A stretch of DNA of 64,000 nucleotides, taken from Providencia rettgeri. GTDB taxonomy: Bacteria > Pseudomonadota > Gammaproteobacteria > Enterobacterales > Enterobacteriaceae. Positions 55,967 through 64,000 of this stretch are shown piece after piece (position 1 is the stretch's first letter; each line of letters opens with the position of its first letter). The notes beneath the pieces were generated by a model. That model did not search any database, was not told the origin of the DNA, and was given only the letters and a program-made list of their open reading frames with translations. The stretch is from positions 1,704,501-1,768,500 of the forward strand of contig UGTZ01000001.1 of the NCBI GenBank assembly GCA_900455085.1. The letters run 5' to 3'. The position numbers and the translations under genes were made by a program.

Positions 55967-58614
55967 TTATTGTCCTATTGCGCGTTTTAAACTCAGCCAT
56001 TTCCATCCACATAGAGGGGTAGATTTCGGGCCATTTATCTACAGGGATATGTTTGGGGGACGCGTCGCCACCAGCATTGCTCTAACCATTTTTGAATATT
56101 GTCCTGTCCTTCATACGCAATGAAAATAGCAGTTCCTAATGCGATGAGTACGGCAATCACGGTGCCAAAAACAGGTATTGTTGATACAAGTGCAGCAAAA
56201 ATAAGCAAAACACCACTGGCAGCAGAAAGAAGATAAGCAATAAAAAGCCCATAGTTGTTCTTGCCTATCTCATCTATGGCATTAAAAATATCAAACGCAA
56301 CAGCTACTATCCCAGCCCCTACACCTAAACGTACTCCAACTGTTTTAAGGGTGTTATATGCCGTGATATTTTTGAAGCTTCGTAATAGCACAAATCGTTG
56401 AACACTTTCATCCAATACACCGATAGTTCCACTGATGATACCAGCAATGCCTGATAAGAAACGGCTATGTGCTTCAAATTGATCTTCAGAAAGTGTTTTT
56501 TTATCACTTAAATCGGCGGAATGGAACAAGGCTAAGCTTTGTAAAATTACTGATAATCCACCAGCACTGACAATTATCGCGGATTTTCCTGTCCCAGAGG
56601 TCATACTGGTGCGATATTGGGCGTAATTTGTTGCTTCGGTTTCACTGAATAGTCGTAAGAGTTTAGTTAAAGCCCTCTCTTGTTGTTGCGGGGGAAGCTG
56701 TTTTACTCGGTCAAGCTCTCTAGTATCAATATCAACCCAATAATCCAAGATTTTATTTTTGTTCATCGGTAAACCTGAAACCCGTAAACGCTTTAGCTCT
56801 TCGTGGGCAAGCCGCCTAATTTCAGACTCATTTAATGTATTGTTGCTATCGCTTAATCGAATCAAGGCGTCTGACACTTTTTTAACAAAATGGCCAAATT
56901 TTGCCTTTTCATGAACTCGTACAATTTCTTTATTTTGAAATGCACCTATTGCGATAGCAAAAGCATAAACTTTAGGGGAGCTGATGGTGCTATCAAATGC
57001 TTTCATTGTAATGGTGGCTAGCCGCCCTAAATAGATTGCTATGACTGATTGTGATGCTAAACGCTGAGGCTCTATCACTTTTGCAAAAGCATCAGCTAGT
57101 CCAGACCAAGGCAATGTAATTTTGCTGACGGAAATATTTTGGTCGATGGTAGACCATGGTAGCTCAAGCACTTCAATTGATTGCTGTGCTGTTGCTTCAT
57201 CAATTTTCTCCGCTAAAATTGCTTGATTAAGTACTAAAGCTCTTCCCAGAATATTACTAGGATCAGACAAGTTATTTAAAAGTGACTGATGAAAAAAATC
57301 CAGGCTACCTTTTTTGTCTGACATATTCGTAATGCAGTAGCTAACAATCGTTGTGTAAGCAATGCCGCTTAACAAATCATTAGGATCAAAGTATTGTTGA
57401 AAATAGTATTGTAGTGTTGAAGACTGAAACCAATCCAAATAGAGTTTTGTTCGAGGGCTGACAACACGCTGATTATATTCGGTTAATATTTTTTGGAATT
57501 TGAGTCTAAAATCATCAACGGCATCCGCATAATAATACTGTTGATATTTTGCCCAGTTGGCATCTGCAGCTGCTGACATGCGTTTATCACGAACAGGCGT
57601 ATATATTGTTTCAATCGCGGGTTTGTTTCTGACATGGAGGTACTCAAAAACACCACCTCTAGCGATCTTATCATTAAACTCTGTTTCTGCGGTATAAGCT
57701 CTTTCAAAGTCTGTTCTCATACCCGCTTTCAAGCTGGATATAGCTCCATAGAGTGCTACTTTTCGCTCAATATCTGGTCGGCTATAGACGTTTTTATCCA
57801 GTTCATATTGAATTAATGTCGGGAGGTCTTTTAATATTCCCGTAGGGTCTTGCAGAACAAAAATAGCACCACGAGGATCTAATTGGTCATTTTGGCTTTG
57901 AACTGCGGTTTCAATTTTCTCCCCTGAGGCCGTTGGCGTAAACCACTGTGTTTTAAATCGGTAAGAATAGGTAATAAATCCATCAAGTGCTCGAGATAAT
58001 AGCGAGGTAGACCAGTCTCGCATTTGACTTTTTTGGGCATGTTGGTTGTATTCTGCAATGGTGTTTTCAATTTGTGCTAATGGCAAGGCTTGCTCAGTAT
58101 TTTGGTTATTTAGCCAAGCATCCATATCAAAGCGTTGCATATACTGTTCACGATGACTTTTCTCTTCGAATTGTTTTCGAATGGTATCGGTCCATTTGAC
58201 TTCAGACCAAGCAAACCAGAACTGGCCATTTTTCATGCCTTTCGGCATCATAGGCAATGCAATGAGTGAGGCTTTTGCTAATTCTTCAGGCTGGGAGATG
58301 CAAGGTTTGATTTTCCCTGAGACTACATTGTCAGGTACATCCCCATCAGGTGGTAAGGGGTAATAAAATCCCTCCTCAGTAATATAGTAATTGATCCATT
58401 CATTGCCGATTTCATCCCAAATGTTTAAGTAGCCAGAGCGCAATAATCGCAAGGTATACGCTGTTTCCCCTTGGGCTTCAACGGGAACGTGTATGCTTTG
58501 AGGCATGACAGGGAGAATATCCTGTTTAGACATGATGGCTGGGCGAGCAAGTAAGATGGGCAATCCCTGACGAATACAGAAATTGCACCCTTGCGATTGA
58601 TTTTGTTCGGTCAT
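55967..58614 (-). CDS. VasX-like T6SS effector with pore-forming-type C-terminus, two frameshifts
   Basis: A large effector, 881 residues when corrected. The N-terminus has the VasX_N pattern: CNFCIRQGLPILLARPAI, then YTLRLLRSGYLNIWDE and YYITEEGFYYPLP. A long helical middle follows. The C-terminus has four or more hydrophobic helices (about residues 655-675, 705-725, 755-775 and 785-840), like colicin-type membrane inserters. The frame ends early at 56035; removing one base from GGGGG 56055-56059 and one from TTTT 55985-55988 gives the ending IYPSMWMEMAEFKRAIGQ with stop at 55967, which resembles VasX-type ends. Its start overlaps the DUF4123 stop (ATGA). It probably permeabilises the inner membrane of target cells. 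Confidence 0.85.
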
Positions 58615-59480
58615 CTTGAGAGTCCTTTAGAAAAAGCCAATATGGAGGTGTGGGATTTAATTTCTTGCCAATGAGAGTCATGCCAGCTGGATGTTATGCG
58701 GCTGTAATAGTTGGGGTTGTGGGCTGAGATTTTTAATAACGCTTGAACATCATGATGTAGCCAAAAAGCACATTGCAAAGAACAGCCTTGTTTGACAAAA
58801 GTCATAATATCTTCGTTTGTGTTTAAACCATATTCAGTAGCTCTTAATAACAATGAATCAATCTGTTGACTAAGGATATTCCTTTCGTCTAAAGAGACGA
58901 ACGGTGAATACTTGCTCAGAATTTGATTAATAAGACCGATACGGTGTAATTGAGCTAGTGGCAAATCAATAGGGGTATTTTTATGATAATTGATTTTTTC
59001 TGAAAAATTTAATGTATGCCATTGTTTATCTAGCCAAAATGTCCATGAAGGAACCACTTGAGTTTTTAAATAAATTTGTAATTGCCAAGGGGTGAGCATC
59101 CATGATAACTGAAATAACACGCGTGGATCGTAGTAGCGTAGCAGATAATTTTGGTGTTTTTCATCGCTAATTAATAGGGCGTTAGCTAATTCATTACATA
59201 AGGATTCAGCGGATAATAGACTCTCTAAAAATAAACATACTTTTGGTGTCGATGAATCGACAGACTGCTGTTTTATTTCTGCCAGCAGCATTTGCCAGTC
59301 AGATGCGGGCAATTCATGTAGTGATATTAACGCAGGGTACAAATGTGCTTGTGGTTTAAGGTGTGCAGAGACCATATCTAATGAGGGAAAACGTTCAACT
59401 AATTCGCTGGCGAACGCTTTGTCAATGATGGCAAATTGATGTTCACCAAGCGCTTTGGGTTGAGATAAATAATATTCCAT
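58611..59480 (-). CDS. DUF4123 T6SS effector chaperone/adaptor
   Basis: A 289-residue protein. The DUF4123 hallmark is the segment LLRYYDPRVLFQLSWMLTPW (about residues 112-131), preceded by LFLESLLSAESLCNELANAL. Proteins of this family (Tap-1/TEC) load a particular effector on VgrG and are not part of the injected spike. It is placed exactly between vgrG (eight-base gap) and the VasX-like effector (four-base overlap), the canonical adaptor position. The frame is intact. Confidence 0.88.
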   Translation of the reverse strand: MEYYLSQPKALGEHQFAIIDKAFASELVERFPSLDMVSAHLKPQAHLYPALISLHELPASDWQMLLAEIKQQSVDSSTPKVCLFLESLLSAESLCNELANALLISDEKHQNYLLRYYDPRVLFQLSWMLTPWQLQIYLKTQVVPSWTFWLDKQWHTLNFSEKINYHKNTPIDLPLAQLHRIGLINQILSKYSPFVSLDERNILSQQIDSLLLRATEYGLNTNEDIMTFVKQGCSLQCAFWLHHDVQALLKISAHNPNYYSRITSSWHDSHWQEIKSHTSILAFSKGLSR

Positions 59481-59488
59481 ATAAACTC

Positions 59489-61885
59489 CTAGCGCAGTGG
59501 AACCGTACCCGTTCCATTTTGGGCAGCTTCTGAAGCCATGGATTCACAAGCTGTAAATTGTGGATATGGCATATTCAATGTTGCAGCATCCATATATTGA
59601 AGATTTGAACTTTTTACATTGAAATCTCCACTAGTTCCGTGCTCAATTTGTGAACCTTCAATGGTGATATACGAGCTACCAGATTGCAGTGTAATTTTTT
59701 TCTTCGCACTGATGATAATTTCATCATTGCTACTAGTAATATTCAGCCCTTTTTGTGCAATGATGTCGACTTCACCTGTTTGAGCTTGAATTTCTATCTT
59801 GCCTGCCGCACTCACTAACTTCATGCCTAACTCATGGGCGAATAACACCATCTTTTTCTTAGCAAATAAAACCATACGTTTGAGTGATGATATTTCTGTG
59901 TTACCTGCCGCTGTGTAGATTTGATTGCCATTACTACTGTGCTGAATATGTTTGGGGGTGGATACTGCAATACCACCGGGAGCTCCTGCAAGGATCACGG
60001 GTTCTTGTAATTGCGTAATATTGCCATGTAAAAAGGTCTCTTGCGTTTGATTATCTAAAGGCTCAACCTCCGCTTTCTCTAATATTGTTGAGAGAGATTC
60101 AGCCATGGATAATGCATCAGAAAGTTGACGTTTGATTTCATCGATATTGAGTTGTTGCTCGTTCGCTTTTTCTTGCTCATGAGTACTTATTAACAACCCT
60201 TTACCCGCACGGATCGCGCCCCAGCTATCTGTGCGTAACTCAAAACCGTCGCCGCGTTGTTCGCGCTCGGCGTTCACCAAATGCCCCAAGTTTAACTGGG
60301 TTTTTCCACCATACTCGGTGCTGAGCTTAATATGCTCTTGCCCGCGCTTATCCTCCATGCGCAGTTTGTTATTCGCAGGCGTGCGGATCACATTGCGGGT
60401 GTTATTTTTATCCGTTACGTGGTCGGGGTGGCGGGAGTCATGGAGTGCATGAGCAATGTAAGGACGGTCTGGGTCACCTTCATGGAAGGCGATAGCGACT
60501 TCGGTCCCTTGAATCAGTGGGAAATGCATCCCATACGTATCGCCGGCGTAGGGTTTCGCCAAACGTACGGGCATACTTTCATAACCCTTGGTTTTATCAT
60601 CACGATCCGCATCGAATTTTACCCAATAAAACCCATGTTCATTTTGGTGGGCATAAATATCGTGGTCTTTTGCGCTGGTGACGCGCGCCATTAATGTTCC
60701 TGCAATGACTGGGCGCGGTTTTAGTGCAGGGCGCCAGCACAGTGATTCCGTGTAAGGCACAGCATCGAAACGGACGGTTAGCGCTTTATCTCGGCTGGCG
60801 GTAAAGCGTAGGCGAGTAATTAAAATCGGTGATTTGAATACGCTGGGTAACGTCGAACTGAGCGGGTTATCTTGAATACTTAGCACTAATAATGGCGTCA
60901 GATCCGCCGCGCTACTTTCTCCGCGTAGTAAAGTCTGGCGAGCTAAAAAACGCTCGTGATCGAGTCTTGCCCAGAAGTTAGCGGTTTCAGTTTCAGGGCG
61001 AATTTTATCCCCACGGGTGAGGTGGCGGCCTTTATAGTGATAAACATCGCCGTAGTTGGTTTTCTCTCCATCACCACGAGTCATGTCCGCCACCGCTGAA
61101 ATTAAGGTATCTTCCGCCAGTCGGTGGTTATAGTCTTTAGTAAAAACAGTGCTTTCAACCACTTGATGACGTAAAGATAATCCCCAAACACTGTCGACAT
61201 AATTATCACTGAGTCCCGACGGACTATTTAATGGCAGCGTTTTGTCATACACATAACCGCGTTGGCTATCGGTAAAGTGGAGCACCTCGGTTTGGGTATC
61301 ATCTTGTAAACTGAAACGGTAGAAAATGCCGACTTCACTGAGTAAGCGCTCAATAAATTGGCGGTCGCTTTCATTGATTTGATTAATTTGCTCGCGCTTT
61401 GGATATGCTTTTTCGAGATGAAATTCGAATTCCCAGCCTTTGAAATTATGTTCACGCAGAATTTGTTCAACCACATCAGGGATGGATTGGTTGATAAAAA
61501 AACGGTGGCTGCGAATTTGATGGCGCAGTAGCGCAAAAAAAGGCTCGATAACTAACTGGTAGCGGGCTTCATCTGCAGAGCCAGAGAGGCGACGGAAATC
61601 CGTCACCACGCCATGAACGCGCTTGGCAACGCTCGGCTGAGTGGCGAGTCCCATTAAGTTATTCATCGGTGCCGAAAAGGTCAGGCTAGCATTACGACGC
61701 AGTAATTGTTGAGCAGAAAGATCTTGAGCGGAACAGGTAAACGTAATCTGGTAGCGATAGGGTTCGCTAGCGGCTTCACGCCCGGTAAAATGTTCAACGT
61801 CCAGTAGGTCTGAGCAGCCTTGCACTTCAAGGCGATAGCGGTTTTGACCTTGAAGGAGGTTTTTGGCTGTATCGAGTAGGCTCAT
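59489..61885 (-). CDS. vgrG: T6SS spike protein VgrG (TssI)
   Basis: A 798-residue spike protein with the gp27-like part (LDVEHFTGREAASEPYRYQI, then RRLSGSADEARYQLVIEP), the gp5 OB-like region (GTEVAIAFHEGDPDRPYIAH, HALHDSRHPDHV, NNKLRMEDKRGQEHIKLS) and the beta-helix stalk with DUF2345-like repeats (KKKMVLFAHELGMKL, ITLQSGSSYITIEGS). It ends with about 60 residues beyond the stalk that probably bind the cargo. The start overlaps the tssH stop by four bases. The frame is intact. Confidence 0.94.
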   Translation of the reverse strand: MSLLDTAKNLLQGQNRYRLEVQGCSDLLDVEHFTGREAASEPYRYQITFTCSAQDLSAQQLLRRNASLTFSAPMNNLMGLATQPSVAKRVHGVVTDFRRLSGSADEARYQLVIEPFFALLRHQIRSHRFFINQSIPDVVEQILREHNFKGWEFEFHLEKAYPKREQINQINESDRQFIERLLSEVGIFYRFSLQDDTQTEVLHFTDSQRGYVYDKTLPLNSPSGLSDNYVDSVWGLSLRHQVVESTVFTKDYNHRLAEDTLISAVADMTRGDGEKTNYGDVYHYKGRHLTRGDKIRPETETANFWARLDHERFLARQTLLRGESSAADLTPLLVLSIQDNPLSSTLPSVFKSPILITRLRFTASRDKALTVRFDAVPYTESLCWRPALKPRPVIAGTLMARVTSAKDHDIYAHQNEHGFYWVKFDADRDDKTKGYESMPVRLAKPYAGDTYGMHFPLIQGTEVAIAFHEGDPDRPYIAHALHDSRHPDHVTDKNNTRNVIRTPANNKLRMEDKRGQEHIKLSTEYGGKTQLNLGHLVNAEREQRGDGFELRTDSWGAIRAGKGLLISTHEQEKANEQQLNIDEIKRQLSDALSMAESLSTILEKAEVEPLDNQTQETFLHGNITQLQEPVILAGAPGGIAVSTPKHIQHSSNGNQIYTAAGNTEISSLKRMVLFAKKKMVLFAHELGMKLVSAAGKIEIQAQTGEVDIIAQKGLNITSSNDEIIISAKKKITLQSGSSYITIEGSQIEHGTSGDFNVKSSNLQYMDAATLNMPYPQFTACESMASEAAQNGTGTVPLR

Positions 61886-64000
61886 GGATTTATCTCCTCA
61901 ATATCACTGAAACTCAGGGTGATCCCGTCTTCTTCGCTATACCCTAACGTCAGGCTTTGTGCTTGCTGCTGGTTAGCTTGGCGCATAAGTAATTGTTGGC
62001 TAAGTACCGGTAAAATTTGTTGGTTAAGTAGGCTGTCTATATTGCGTGCGCCGGTGTCGGGTAATAAACAGGCGCTCACGAGGGTGTCATACAGCGCTTC
62101 TTCGATAATACCCTCAAGCTTGTAGTGGGTGTAGAGACGCTTAATGACGCTACCCAGTTTCATTTCAACAATTTGGCGCAGTGCCACAGGGCCTAATGGG
62201 CGATAAATTAGGGTTTGGAAGCGGGCAAGTAATGCAGGTTGGAAGTGGTCACGCAAGGTTGGGCGCAGCAGTTCTTGTAACTCGCCGTCGGTCGACTCAG
62301 GGAATTCTTCGAGTTGTTGCATGATCAAGTCACTGCCCAAGTTGGCTGTCATTAAGATCACGGTATTGCGAAAATCAATTTCACGGCCTTCGCCATCGCG
62401 CATGAAACCACGGTCAAACACTTGATAAAACAGGTTAAGTACATCGCGGTGCGCTTTCTCCACTTCATCGAGTAATACGACGCTATAAGGGCGCTTGCGA
62501 ACAGCTTCCGTTAAAATCCCGCCTTGACCATAACCCACATAGCCTGGAGGCGAGCCTTTTAATTGGCTGACAGTATGGGCTTCTTGATACTCAGACATGT
62601 TGATGGTAATTAAGGATTTTTCGCCGCCAAACAGGACATCAGCCAAGGCGAGGGCTGTTTCCGTTTTCCCTACGCCACTTGGGCCGACCAGTAAAAATAC
62701 CCCTTGCGGACCATTTTCTGAGGCGAGACCTGTGCGAGCTGCACGCAGTCGTTGTCCAAGCGCCAATAATGGGCTTTCTTGACCGACTACGCGTTTACCT
62801 AGCGACTCTTCTAACTCAAGTAGCTCGGTTTGTTCATCTTTTAATAGGCTGGATAAGGGCACGCCTGTCCAATCAGCGATGACAGTGGCCACCGTTCTGA
62901 CATCCACATCGGGGTGATTAGCGGTTCATTTTGCTGAATAAGTTCTAACTGTGATTGGATATCGCTGACATCTTGGGATTGACGGCGCTGTTCTAAGAGC
63001 TCACTGATAAGATTTTTTTCTTGCTCAAAACGCTGTTCTAATTCAGTCAGCTGTATGGCGATTTGCGCATCTTGAGTGACTAATTCGCTCAGGAGGGGTT
63101 GGTTGGTGGTGTTGCCAATCACCAAATCATCAAGGATCGCTTGCTGTTCAAGTTCTAATGCAGTGCGCTTGGCTTTTAAACGTGTCAGTTCTTCAGGGAG
63201 TGTATCGAGGCTCATCCGGATACGAGCGCTGGCGGTATCAAGTAAATCCACAGCTTTATCGGGGAGTTGGCGACCGGTTAAGTAACGGCGAGATAAGGTG
63301 ACAGCGGCTTTGACCGCATCATCGGTAATGTGAACACCGTGATATTTTGCATAGCGAGGTTTTAATCCACGCAGCATTAAACAGGCTTTTTCATCATCAG
63401 GTTCATCGACTTTGACCACTTGGAAGCGGCGTTCTAAAGCGGCGTCACGCTCGAAATATTGCTTATATTCAGACCAAGTGGTTGCGGCAATCGTGCGTAA
63501 TTCACCACGGGCAAGGGCAGGTTTGAGTAAGTTAGCGGCATCTGCGCCACCGGCTTGGTTGCCTGCGCCAATAATGGTATGGGCTTCATCGATAAATAGT
63601 AAAATTGGTGTTGGGGATTGTTGTACGGCTTCAATCACGTTTTTTAAGCGCTGCTCAAATTCCCCTTTGACGCCAGCCCCCGCTTGCAGTAACCCTAAAT
63701 CTAAGGTGCGTAATGAGGTTGTTTGCAGGCTGACAGGCACATTGCCCTCAACAATGCGTAAGGCTAAGCCTTCCACTAACGCCGTTTTCCCGACACCCGG
63801 TTCGCCCACGAGAATGGGGTTGTTTTTGCGACGGCGAGAGAGAATATCCACCATTTGACGTATTTCGTCATCACGTCCAAAGACAGGGTCAATCGCGCCT
63901 TCGCGCGCTTTATCGGTGACATCCACCGTAAATTTATTCAGCACTGCCAGTAAGGCATCGTTCAGTGTGTTACCGATGACATTCGGTGCTGTAGTTTCGT
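61882..64000 (-). CDS. tssH: T6SS sheath-recycling AAA+ ATPase TssH (ClpV), partial and frameshifted
   Basis: ClpB-like unfoldase that disassembles contracted TssBC sheaths. The N-terminal part lies beyond the right edge; the window begins near NVIGNTLNDALLAVLNKFTV. Walker A of the first AAA+ module is LVGEPGVGKTALVEGLAL with Walker B ILLFIDEAHTI; the second module has LLVGPSGVGKTETALALAD and the SVVLLDEVEKAH strand. The frame breaks at GGGG 62911-62914: one base is missing, and restoring it links EPLITP to DVDVRTVATVIADWTGVPLSS. This is a deletion, unlike most other defects here. Confidence 0.92.

Noticed and set aside
63412..63858. Plus-strand 148-residue frame in tssH
   Set aside because: It lies opposite the first AAA+ module of TssH and has no start signal.

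Overview
The window is a chromosomal segment of a Gram-negative gammaproteobacterium of the order Enterobacterales, most likely Providencia or a close relative in the Morganellaceae. The left half keeps the order known from the Escherichia coli chromosome (ypeA, yfeY, yfeX, cysPUWAM, crr-ptsI-ptsH, cysK, cysZ, zipA, ligA, nupC, ypeB, alaXW, gltX, valUXY-lysV). Base composition is AT-rich, an ERIC repeat is present, and an orphan regulator resembles the MrpJ family of Proteus and Providencia. The genus is an inference.

Layout. 1-6.2 kb: end of ypeA, lipoprotein yfeY, DyP peroxidase yfeX, an ERIC element, and the thiosulfate/sulfate ABC importer cysPUWA. 6.6-17.7 kb: cysM, the PTS phosphorelay operon (ptsH-ptsI-crr, minus strand), cysK, cysZ, zipA, ligA, nupC and ypeB. 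17.6-21.7 kb: an accessory block with MarR and LysR regulators, an SDR, a flavin-dependent oxidoreductase and a GST. 21.7-25.0 kb: two tRNA-Ala, gltX, then a tRNA operon (three tRNA-Val, two tRNA-Lys) followed by 129-bp tandem repeats, each ending in a copy of the tRNA-Lys 3' end. 25.0-26.2 kb has no gene. 26.2-37.3 kb: orphan HTH regulator, K+/H+ antiporter, a MetNIQ-like importer with a flavoprotein and a double CMD-domain protein, a cyclase gene split by an IS1-family element, and an anion permease. 37.3-42.1 kb: mannitol operon mtlADR behind an array of CRP-like sites, then a GNAT acetyltransferase.

42.2-64 kb: one side of a type VI secretion cluster, all on the minus strand. In transcription order: tssH (its 5' part lies beyond the window), vgrG, a DUF4123 adaptor, a VasX-like membrane-active effector, a DUF6708 protein, a PAAR tip protein, an unknown membrane protein, tssM, tssA, tssF, tssG, tssJ, tssE and a VasL-type protein. 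A decayed lipase effector closes it. TssB, TssC, TssK, TssL and Hcp are not here and presumably lie to the right.

Many reading frames are broken by single-base indels, mostly one extra base in a short homopolymer: cysA, ptsI and metN outside the T6SS, and tssH, vasX-like, DUF6708, PAAR, tssM, tssA and tssG inside it. I reconstructed each by reading across frames. Whether these are sequencing errors or real decay cannot be settled from one sequence. Their strong concentration in the T6SS, plus an in-frame amber codon in tssM, makes the question worth checking.
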